From a bacterium (GTDB lineage Bacteria > UBA10199 > 2-02-FULL-44-16 > JAAZCA01), in contig JBAZOP010000055.1 of the NCBI GenBank assembly GCA_041648665.1, positions 1-20,354 of the forward strand: a DNA stretch of 20,354 bases, given 5' to 3'. Below the pieces are notes generated by a model that was given only the letters and a program-made list of their open reading frames with translations, made no database searches and was not told the DNA's origin. Shown here piece by piece: positions 13,687 through 20,354 of the stretch. The position numbers were made by a program, and so were the translations under genes. The first letter of the stretch is position 1; every line of letters starts with the position of its first letter.

Positions 13687-14241
13687 ATGCCTTTCGATAC
13701 CTATGGAAGCCCTGGGTTTAGCCTGGACGACTGCAAGGTCGCGGTCTGGTCTGCGGGCAGTACGTATGGCACCGAGGTCGATGTCTACGGCGTGCGCATC
13801 CTGGGCGGCGACCCAAACTTTACCGAGGCTGTGCTGGAAGGCGACGACGCCGAACTCGCGGCGAACTCGCGCCTCAAATCCATTACCGTCGAACTGGAGT
13901 TCGCTGACCTGAGCTTCGACACGCTCGCCGTGCTCACCGGCATCACGACAGCGACCGACAGTGCGAACTACGAGGCCATGCTGTGGGATAGCGTCAACGC
14001 ACCCTATGTGGGCCTCTGCGGGCGCGCGCTCCAGGACGGCGGCGATGGCGACTTACACCTATTCTTCCCAAAGGGCAAACTCACGTCGCTCAGCGGCATC
14101 CAGCTGCAACAGGACAACTACGTCATCCCGCGTGCCACCATGCGCTTTATCCGGGATACGACCTATGGCATCTTCCAGCCGATCAAGCACAATACCGCCA
14201 CCGCGATCGCCATTCCGCCGACGTACGCGCAGACTTCGTGA
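13687..14241 (+). CDS. Major tail tube protein
   Basis: 184 residues behind AAGAGGAGGCTACG, one of the best ribosome sites in the operon, as expected for an abundant protein. It is beta-rich. Strands ATEAVLEGDDAEL-type (actual NFTEAVLEGDDAELAA, ~41-56), ITVELEFADLSFDTLAVLTG and LHLFFPKGKLTSLSGIQLQQ are typical of tube subunits, in which an LxGDD segment and a LxxLxxLxG helix recur. The chaperone frames and tape measure gene follow. It would polymerise into the hollow shaft. Confidence 0.75.
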   Translation: MPFDTYGSPGFSLDDCKVAVWSAGSTYGTEVDVYGVRILGGDPNFTEAVLEGDDAELAANSRLKSITVELEFADLSFDTLAVLTGITTATDSANYEAMLWDSVNAPYVGLCGRALQDGGDGDLHLFFPKGKLTSLSGIQLQQDNYVIPRATMRFIRDTTYGIFQPIKHNTATAIAIPPTYAQTS

Positions 14242-14248
14242 GGTGAAG

Positions 14249-14713
14249 ATGGCTAAAGATAACCCACTGTCAGCCAGCACCAGGGAAGAATGGGAAGCCA
14301 AACGCGGCGGCGTCCTGCTCACTTTGCCAGCCAGTGGCCTGGTTGTGCGCGCCCGGCCCATTGGCATCCAGGAAGCCATTATGGACGGCGTGGTGCCTGA
14401 CGAACTAACGGCCACCATTGCCGGCCTGATGCAAACCGCCGACGGCGAGATCGACCTGACATCGGGCAACGCCGTCACGACGCTGCGCGAGTTCGGGCCG
14501 ATCTGCAACGCCATCGTGTGCGCCGGCCTGCTCGAACCGCGATTCTCGACTGATCCGACGCCGCCCGATGGCGCGCTGCCCATCGCCTACATTCCCGCCA
14601 CGGATCGGCAGCAACTCTTTGCCTGGATGAACGGAGATGCGCGCGCGCTCGAACCCTTTCGTCCGAAACATCAGGGAGATGTGGAACCTGGCGGTAGCGG
14701 CGAAGGAGTATAG
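14249..14713 (+). CDS. Tail assembly chaperone, upstream frame (gpG-like)
   Basis: 154 residues after GAGGTGAAG. The N-terminus (MAKDNPLSASTREEWEAKRG) leads to VLLTLPASGLVVRARPIG, EAIMDGVVPDELTATIAGLM and a mid-region LREFGPICNAIVCAGLLEP. The LPSGxxVxxR, GxxPDxL order is that of upstream tail-assembly chaperones. It ends in a Gly-rich tail (GDVEPGGSGEGV) and overlaps a second frame at its 3' end. As in lambda G/GT the two frames probably give a short and a long product that coat the tape measure during tail building. The stop is TAG at 14711-14713. Confidence 0.72.
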   Translation: MAKDNPLSASTREEWEAKRGGVLLTLPASGLVVRARPIGIQEAIMDGVVPDELTATIAGLMQTADGEIDLTSGNAVTTLREFGPICNAIVCAGLLEPRFSTDPTPPDGALPIAYIPATDRQQLFAWMNGDARALEPFRPKHQGDVEPGGSGEGV

Positions 14714-15002
14714 CCAGCGCCCCAGCGCTTTCTTACACATCGTCAATACCTGGGCGGCGTACCAACTGGATCAAGCCGTTCTTTTGCTGGCCTCGTGGGT
14801 CGAAGGACACTACTATGCACACAGCAACCAGCGAAAGGACGGCACTTTTATCCGGGAGCGGGGTCACTTCGTGGAACAACTGCACGCGGTCGCAAATGGT
14901 GACGCTGCGCGACCCACATCACGCCAACTCAAAGGCAAAACGAACTACGACCGCGCGACGGAGTTTGTCGCTTTGCTCCTGGGTGGAAGTGAGCGGCGCT
15001 GA
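14637..15002 (+). CDS. Tail assembly chaperone, downstream frame (gpT-like part)
   Basis: The first ATG of this frame is at 14637 and the next at 14679, but each has a purine run touching the start codon rather than a spaced ribosome site. It is therefore more likely read as an extension of the upstream chaperone by frameshifting than started independently. The EMWNLAVAAKEYSQRPSAFL phrase (RPSxxL) is the usual signature of the second chaperone frame. A hydrophobic helix (AAYQLDQAVLLLASWVEGH) and a basic tail follow. It ends in a TGATG overlap with the tape measure start. If fused, the full product would run from 14249 to 15002. Confidence 0.65.
   Translation: MRARSNPFVRNIREMWNLAVAAKEYSQRPSAFLHIVNTWAAYQLDQAVLLLASWVEGHYYAHSNQRKDGTFIRERGHFVEQLHAVANGDAARPTSRQLKGKTNYDRATEFVALLLGGSERR
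14639..14660 (+). promoter_or_regulatory. Candidate programmed frameshift site joining the chaperone frames
   Basis: The downstream frame is -2/+1 relative to the upstream one and is closed by a TGA at 14628-14630, so any shift must occur between 14631 and 14713. Two candidate signals fall here. First, a (GC)5 run at 14639-14648, read GCG CGC GCG, allows both P-site and A-site tRNAs to re-pair perfectly after a -2 slip. Second, CCC TTT C at 14654-14660 lets the Phe tRNA move from TTT to TTC in a +1 slip. Either gives a fusion of about 250 residues. Confidence 0.5.
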
Positions 15003-17491
15003 TGGCTAATATCCCCTTCGCGCCCGCGACAGGCAACGCGCCAGCCCTACTCGGTCGTGCTGGCGGCGGCGAATCTGCCGTAGGCCGTGTTGCCATCGAT
15101 ACTTCGCAACTCGGCCAGGCCGTGCGCGCGGTCGAGGTCGCCACCCAGCAAATTGGCCGCGCATTCCAAACTGGCCAAACCACAGTGCGCCGCGCCATCG
15201 ATGGCATCAAAAAGGACTGGGCTGATCTCCAAAAGGACCTGCGCCGCCTCCAGGTTGCCACGTTGCCCCTTGCTGGCCTTGCGGTCGGCGGCCTGGCCGC
15301 AGCGCAAAACATCAAAGCGCTCAGCATCAGCATCCAGGCGCTTGGCGGTGACCTGGACGAGATACGCGGCATCGCGGAGGAATTCGGCCTCCCGTTTGTC
15401 GAGTTTGCCGAGGGCGCGCGCGCCCTCATTCCGCAAGTGCGCCGCGCCAATGCAAACCTGCGCGATACCCTCATTGTCTCGCAGCAGCTGCAACTTCTGA
15501 ACCCGCTCCAGGGCATTCGCGGCGCGGCTTTCGGCCTCTCGGAATTCCTTGCGGGCCAGTACCGCTCGCTGGTCTTCCGTTTCAACCTCGATAGTCAGCG
15601 CCTCCAACGCATCCTGGCCGACGCCGGCGGCAGCATCGACGCCGCTGTCCAGGGCCTTAGCGCTTACCTGGGCGAGATTGGCCTGACCACCGACGCGCTG
15701 CGCGAGTTTGGCGAACAAGGCTTGCACGCTTTCAGCGTCATGCGCGACGAGATGCTGCAAACCCTGGCCGAGGCCTTCACACCGCTGCTCAACGATATCG
15801 TCCTGCCGATGGTGCGTGGCTTCTCCGACCTGGTGCGCCAGCTGCGCGAGACGAACCCGGAACTGCTCAGGATCGCCGCCGCCATTACGTCAATCGTGGG
15901 CCTGATCTCCGCCGCCAGTTTCGCGCTTGGCCCGCTGATTGCGCTCGTCGGCGGCATCTTCACCAACCCCATCGCGCTCGCCGGCCTGGCGGTCATTGGC
16001 GCAGGCGCGGCCAGCTTAATTGCAACAGCGCGCGCACAAAACCTCTCTTTTGGAGAGACCATACGGCTTATTATTGTTACATTGGCCGATGTGGTGGGCG
16101 AGTTCGCGGCGACTATTTTGGAGGCGGGCAACTTTATTGCACGTCTTTTCGAAGAGTTGGCTGGCAAACTTGGCCTGATCGAGAAAACGCCAGAACAGGC
16201 AGCGTTTGAGGCACAATTAGAACTTGTTGACCAGGCCATTGCTGATATGGAAAGCGCGCTACGTACTGGCGCAGAAGTGCCGCAGCGCGTCTCATTATTT
16301 TTACATGAATTGTTTGGCGGCCCTGGACTGGGTCAGCTTGTCGCAGATTTGGTTGAAGCAGGAGAAGCTACCGGCTACCGTGATGCTGCGCTCATCATTA
16401 TGCAACGAGTGCGTGACGAGCTTGTGCAGCAACTGGAGGAGGCAGGCGGCGGCATCGGCTTTCGACTCGCCAGCCCACAAACCATCCAGGCACTGCGCGA
16501 CCTCGACATTACCGCAGGCGAATTTCTTGATACTCTTTTCGAGGTCAATAAAACACTAGAGCGAACCTCGCAGATTGCTCAGGAAACTGTCAGCGAAGGC
16601 CTTGCACCCACCGTCGAGCAACTCGAACTCTTCAGCGAGTACCTCCAGGAAGTCGCCGAACTCGAAGCGCGCCGCAATGAGCAAATCGCCGAAATACGCG
16701 AAGAGGCTGCTGAACGCGAGGCCGAGGAGAACACCGAACACCAGGAACGCCTGATCGAACTCCAGAGTGAGGCGCACGAGCGCGAGGCGCAAAACCTGAA
16801 GAACTACCAGCGCCAGGAAGCGCGTGCCCGCGCCCAGCACCGCCGCAGCCTGTTCGAGGCCGCCGCGCGCCTGGATGCCATTGCCGTCCGGCGCGAGCTT
16901 GAAAGCGAGGCCGAGCGCCGCGAGCAGGCAAAGGAAGACTTCGAAGAACAGCGCACACAAGAACGCGAGAATCTCCAGGAACGCATCGACGATGAGATCA
17001 AGACGCACAATAAGCGCCTGGCTGAGCAGCGCAAGGCCGACGAGAAACGCATCCGTGAAATTATCGAGACAACCAATAAAGAAATTGCTGACCGCAAGCA
17101 AAAGTATATCGATGCAAATTTGGAACTTGCAGTGGAAGCGGGGCAGCATCAGTTCAGAATGCTTGGCATCCAGCGCCTGGGGCAAGAAGGATTAGAAGAT
17201 GAATATGAGGCATTCTGGGACAAATTGATCGCAGAAGCCAATGCGCGCGTTACCTCACTAAGTTTAAGCGGGCAATTTCGCGCCGGTGTTGGCATTGGGG
17301 CAGGCACGTACACAGCACCACCGCTGGGCAACTTCATGACCAATACGTTACGTAAGACGGGCACGACGCGTACCGCAACCCTGAACGTGGGCCAGATTGT
17401 GGTCAACGGCTCCAACCTGACGCCAAAGCAGCTGCAAAACACAATTAACAATACGCTACGCACGACGATAAAGGACCTATCACTCGCATGA
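15002..17491 (+). CDS. Tape measure protein
   Basis: 829 residues with the start in a TGATG overlap; it is followed by tail tip genes as usual. Features in order: a Gly-rich head, helices to ~80, a hydrophobic segment 87-101 (TLPLAGLAVGGLAAA), a longer hydrophobic block ~290-343 (with AAAITSIVGLISAASFALG) and a helical middle. A long charged coiled coil of Glu, Arg, Gln and Ala runs about 548-702, before a mixed C-terminus. These proteins fill the tail tube, set its length and are ejected with the DNA. The family rule of ~0.15 nm per residue suggests a tail near 120 nm. Base composition is uneven: 16014-16420 and 17040-17480 are AT-richer, suggesting mosaicism. Confidence 0.88.
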   Translation: MANIPFAPATGNAPALLGRAGGGESAVGRVAIDTSQLGQAVRAVEVATQQIGRAFQTGQTTVRRAIDGIKKDWADLQKDLRRLQVATLPLAGLAVGGLAAAQNIKALSISIQALGGDLDEIRGIAEEFGLPFVEFAEGARALIPQVRRANANLRDTLIVSQQLQLLNPLQGIRGAAFGLSEFLAGQYRSLVFRFNLDSQRLQRILADAGGSIDAAVQGLSAYLGEIGLTTDALREFGEQGLHAFSVMRDEMLQTLAEAFTPLLNDIVLPMVRGFSDLVRQLRETNPELLRIAAAITSIVGLISAASFALGPLIALVGGIFTNPIALAGLAVIGAGAASLIATARAQNLSFGETIRLIIVTLADVVGEFAATILEAGNFIARLFEELAGKLGLIEKTPEQAAFEAQLELVDQAIADMESALRTGAEVPQRVSLFLHELFGGPGLGQLVADLVEAGEATGYRDAALIIMQRVRDELVQQLEEAGGGIGFRLASPQTIQALRDLDITAGEFLDTLFEVNKTLERTSQIAQETVSEGLAPTVEQLELFSEYLQEVAELEARRNEQIAEIREEAAEREAEENTEHQERLIELQSEAHEREAQNLKNYQRQEARARAQHRRSLFEAAARLDAIAVRRELESEAERREQAKEDFEEQRTQERENLQERIDDEIKTHNKRLAEQRKADEKRIREIIETTNKEIADRKQKYIDANLELAVEAGQHQFRMLGIQRLGQEGLEDEYEAFWDKLIAEANARVTSLSLSGQFRAGVGIGAGTYTAPPLGNFMTNTLRKTGTTRTATLNVGQIVVNGSNLTPKQLQNTINNTLRTTIKDLSLA

Positions 17492-17859
17492 CTTACCAAG
17501 TCGCCGACGGGCACAACAACGCCGCAGGTTACGCGGACATCGATCCGCAGCCGGCCTCGGATGGCATCCAGACGCCGCGCCGGTCATACACGGCATCTGG
17601 CGTCTACGACGATGGCCGCCAGTATATCGTGCTGCGCTGGAATGTCCTGACTGACACTGAACTCACCACTGTACTCACTGCGTTTGGCCTGGCCGACGCA
17701 ATCACCAACGAGGTCACAGTGAGCGTTCCCGGCGAGTTCAACCGCACTTTCGTGGATAAGAATGGCACCGCGGTGCGCCCCCACAGCCCCGAATTGGGAT
17801 ACCGCGACTGGTATAATGATATCGAAATACGTGTCATCGACCTGGAGGATACGGCCTGA
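17488..17859 (+). CDS. Small distal tail protein
   Basis: 123 residues starting in an ATGA overlap with the tape measure gene. It is beta-rich: a polar start (TYQVADGHNNAAGY), then RSYTASGVYDDGRQYIVLRW, a helix with LTDTELTTVLTAFGLADA, ITNEVTVSVPGEF and a closing IEIRVIDLEDTA. In siphoviruses a distal tail (Dit-like) or tail-tip adaptor gene usually follows the tape measure gene, and this place and the single-domain size fit. No motif nails the family. The stop overlaps the next start (TGATG). Confidence 0.55.
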   Translation: MTYQVADGHNNAAGYADIDPQPASDGIQTPRRSYTASGVYDDGRQYIVLRWNVLTDTELTTVLTAFGLADAITNEVTVSVPGEFNRTFVDKNGTAVRPHSPELGYRDWYNDIEIRVIDLEDTA

Positions 17860-20354
17860 TGCCCGCCCTCAGCGACCCGACGACCTGGCGCACACACCCC
17901 TTCTCATACAAGGGCTACCTGTTTCTACTTGATCCTACCGTCGTATTCGAAGCGCTGGTCAACATGCCCGGCGGCGTCAGCTATCCTATCCATACGTTTA
18001 ACTGGGACGGCGTTATCTCCGGCGCATATACTAACGTGCGCGCGGGCATGACAGTCCTTTTCGGCTCGACGCGCGGCAACGACGACCGCGGGCGGCAGCG
18101 CGTCCGCCTCGCGCCTACCGGCGACGATTTCTACATCGGCTGGTCCTCACGCGGCGTCCACGATGGCGAGGTCACGCTTTTTGACAACACCTACATCACC
18201 GTCCTTGACGACTACCGTGTGTGGTCCAAAATCCCCTATATCGACGAGAGCGGCACCGCGTACAAAGACGCCACGCTGCAATTTGCCACCAATGGTATCA
18301 ACCCGCCCCCAGTCGCCAACGGCGGGCCGGGCTACGCCGAATTTGTCGATCCTGACACCAATGTTATCACGGTTGACTTCGATGCCTCCGATTCTTTTGC
18401 CGTAGATGACGGCGCAAGCATCTCAACCTACGCCTGGGACTTCGACGATGGCACGCCGGCGTCATCGGCAAGCGCCACGGCCAGCGGCGTCACATTCCCG
18501 CCTGGCTTTCGTTGGGTACACCTGACCGTCACCGACAGCAACGCCAATTCACACATCGCCCACATTCCCATCTTTGCCGCCGAGAAGACGGGCACCAATG
18601 CGCCGATTGAGGATTTTCAGGTCACCAACCAAACGCTGACGCCTGAAGGCCAGCAAATCTCCTTCCGCATCCTCGAATCGATCCCAGAGGGCACGTACCC
18701 CGACGGCACCCTGGCCATGTATTGGGAACGCGAGCGCTATGGCAGCAACGTCGGCGCACTGGCCGGGCCGTCAGGCCGCGAGCATATGAAGTTTATCGGC
18801 TGGCACGGCAACGAAAACGCGCTGCATGGTGCCAGCGAAGAGGGCTACCTCACCGAAACAACCATCGAGTGCGTCGATGTCGTGGGCCGCTTACAACGGC
18901 TGCCGGGCTTTCCGCAGATCGTGGAGCGCGAGGCGTCGCCGGCTTCCTGGGAAGAGATGGCCAATGCCAACATCGACCGCTATTTGCACTACATCCTGCA
19001 CTGGCACAGCACCGCGCTGGACCTGGCTGACTTCACCTGGTCCGGCTTAGGCTCCACTTACCCCTTCACTGCACTCAGCAGCGATGGGCAAAACCTCTAC
19101 GCGCAGGCCGACGAGCGCGCCCAGGCCATTGCGCACCGCCTGACGTGTGACGCCTGGGGCCGCCTCTGGGTCCGGCCCGATCCGCAACTTCAGGATACCG
19201 CAGACCGTTCCACGACTTACATCCTCGACATCGACGAAACAGATTGGTCCAGCTTCGAGGCCGCCCGCCAGCGGCATCCAACGATCCACTGGCTGCACAG
19301 TGGCGCGATTGTGGCCAGCACTTCAGAAGTCAGCGCGGTATTCTGTGTCGCGCCGGGCTTTGCGCCTGGCCAGGGCGAAGGCTCGCGCGACCAAAACTAC
19401 CAACTGGTCGCCAGCCAGAGCGAACTCAATACGCGGGAAGGACACCGTTACGCGCGGTACAACTCCGACCACGGCCTCTATACCGTCACTATCCCCAATC
19501 GCGGCGACGCCGGCATCAACCCAGCATGGATGGAATATGTGCGTGCCTCGATTAGCACTGCCAACGCTGCGCAGCGCGGCAACAGCTTCACTGATTCCCG
19601 TTTTCTACCCATGGAAGTCGATATTGAGCATGACCATGAGGCAGGTACCAAGAATTATGTCATTACTGTCGAGCCATTTGTGTCTGGTGCGCCGGCCAAG
19701 ACCGAAATCATTGAGACGCCCAACTTCCCAACCTGGACACCGCCCACATCTACACCGCCGCCTTCTGTTTACGTACCTGGTGCATTGTTGCCAACTAAAC
19801 TAATTGCGTTGATGGGCAACGGGCACGTGGCAATTGCGACCTCGTACAGCCATCCGACCGCCCCCGCCTGGCAGGACGCCACCGGCGCGATGACCGGCGA
19901 TTGCGGCTCGCCGGGCGGCGGCAACAACGAGGGCGGCTACCTGTACGAAGACCTGTGGTATCCGGCGCGCTACTGGGTATCCAACTCCGATGGCCTGTGG
20001 GTCAACGAAGACCCCTTCGGTGGCAGTGCATGGTCGCTCCAGAACAACGACCCGCTGCTGCGTGGTGTGCGCAAGCTCGTGCAGAGCATCCGGCAAGAGG
20101 GCTGGATGGCGGCGCACGTCGCGGAGGGTTCGCTCGGCGGCGGGCGCGTAATCTACTCGTTCGACAATTTCGCCACGATTGCCGGCATCGTCCCGTGGGC
20201 AACTAGCATCGTGACCTACTCCGACATGACGGTGGCGCAGGGCGGGCGGGCGACCGGGGCCGGCTCTGGCGTGCAGCTGTACTTGCTGGGGCGCGTCGCC
20301 ACGCCGGGTGACCAATATATCGTGTATAGCGGCGACGGCGGCGTGACCGTGACA
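17859..20354 (+). CDS. Large tail tip/hub-like protein with PKD domain, 3' end beyond window
   Basis: From ATG 17859 the frame stays open to the last base: 832 codons with no stop, so the gene is incomplete here. The N-terminal ~145 residues read as a tail-type beta domain (GMTVLFGSTRGNDDRGRQRV and RLAPTGDDFYIGWSSRG). Residues ~148-230 form a PKD-like Ig-fold domain, with SISTYAWDFDDGTPASSASA and HLTVTDSNAN holding the family's WDFGDG-type core. The middle (TIECVDVVGRLQRLPGF, then ADERAQAIAHRLTCDAWGRL and WVRP) resembles tail hub/baseplate proteins. A Pro-rich linker lies near 622-640, and the final part ends in SGDGGVTVT, a possible Asp-box. Likely role: tail tip assembly and surface or receptor contact (inference). 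Confidence 0.78.
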   Translation, partial: MPALSDPTTWRTHPFSYKGYLFLLDPTVVFEALVNMPGGVSYPIHTFNWDGVISGAYTNVRAGMTVLFGSTRGNDDRGRQRVRLAPTGDDFYIGWSSRGVHDGEVTLFDNTYITVLDDYRVWSKIPYIDESGTAYKDATLQFATNGINPPPVANGGPGYAEFVDPDTNVITVDFDASDSFAVDDGASISTYAWDFDDGTPASSASATASGVTFPPGFRWVHLTVTDSNANSHIAHIPIFAAEKTGTNAPIEDFQVTNQTLTPEGQQISFRILESIPEGTYPDGTLAMYWERERYGSNVGALAGPSGREHMKFIGWHGNENALHGASEEGYLTETTIECVDVVGRLQRLPGFPQIVEREASPASWEEMANANIDRYLHYILHWHSTALDLADFTWSGLGSTYPFTALSSDGQNLYAQADERAQAIAHRLTCDAWGRLWVRPDPQLQDTADRSTTYILDIDETDWSSFEAARQRHPTIHWLHSGAIVASTSEVSAVFCVAPGFAPGQGEGSRDQNYQLVASQSELNTREGHRYARYNSDHGLYTVTIPNRGDAGINPAWMEYVRASISTANAAQRGNSFTDSRFLPMEVDIEHDHEAGTKNYVITVEPFVSGAPAKTEIIETPNFPTWTPPTSTPPPSVYVPGALLPTKLIALMGNGHVAIATSYSHPTAPAWQDATGAMTGDCGSPGGGNNEGGYLYEDLWYPARYWVSNSDGLWVNEDPFGGSAWSLQNNDPLLRGVRKLVQSIRQEGWMAAHVAEGSLGGGRVIYSFDNFATIAGIVPWATSIVTYSDMTVAQGGRATGAGSGVQLYLLGRVATPGDQYIVYSGDGGVTVT

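Noticed and set aside
13961..14248. Upstream extension of the first tail chaperone frame
   Set aside because: It lies in another frame of the tail tube gene and looks like Arg/Ser/Thr shadow; ATG 14249 has GAGGTGAAG in front.
1..20354. tRNA genes, CRISPR arrays, insertion sequences, attachment sites
   Set aside because: No cloverleaf, spaced direct repeats, transposase or integrase signature was seen on reading either strand.

Overview
This is a stretch of a tailed double-stranded DNA bacteriophage genome (free phage or prophage) with a siphovirus-type head and tail module. Every gene lies on the + strand, and neighbours are packed with ATGA, GTGA, TGATG or TAATG stop/start overlaps. The DNA is visibly GC-rich. 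Starts are ATG, GTG and TTG, with clear purine-rich Shine-Dalgarno sites and one near-consensus sigma-70-type promoter, so the host is a bacterium of moderately high GC. The sequence alone does not fix its phylum. Terminase, portal, lysis, integrase and replication genes are not in the window.

Left third (1-8627): a sugar-handling cassette mixed with small unknown genes. In order: the 3' part of an FkbM-type methyltransferase, a two-helix membrane protein, a 97-residue unknown, two tandem paralogous CxxC/HxxxC putative zinc proteins, a GT2-like glycosyltransferase, two small proteins, a GT4-like glycosyltransferase, a class I methyltransferase, a UDP-glucose/GDP-mannose-dehydrogenase-family enzyme, a hairpin-bearing gap, a second class I methyltransferase with a degenerate SAM loop, a GT2 glycosyltransferase, and a GT-A-like protein. 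Together they look able to make an acidic nucleotide sugar, transfer sugars and methylate the product. The target (virion proteins, host envelope glycan or something else) cannot be read from sequence.

Centre (8628-15002): a 126-base gap carries a strong promoter (TTGACT-17-TATACT) with an inverted repeat across its -10, then the morphogenesis operon begins. It holds a fused head-maturation protease and scaffold with a well-placed internal start for a separate scaffold, a decoration-like protein, the probable major capsid protein, connector, head-closure-like, HK97-gp10-like and tail-terminator-like proteins, the tail tube protein, and a pair of overlapping tail-assembly chaperone frames. The second chaperone frame has no well-spaced ribosome site and is probably reached by a programmed -2 or +1 frameshift.

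Right third (15002-20354): the tape measure protein (829 residues, implying a tail of roughly 120 nm by the usual rule), a small tail protein, and a very long open frame from 17859 that runs off the window edge (832 codons without a stop). The last is a tail tip or hub-like protein with a PKD domain and a possible Asp-box near the window end.
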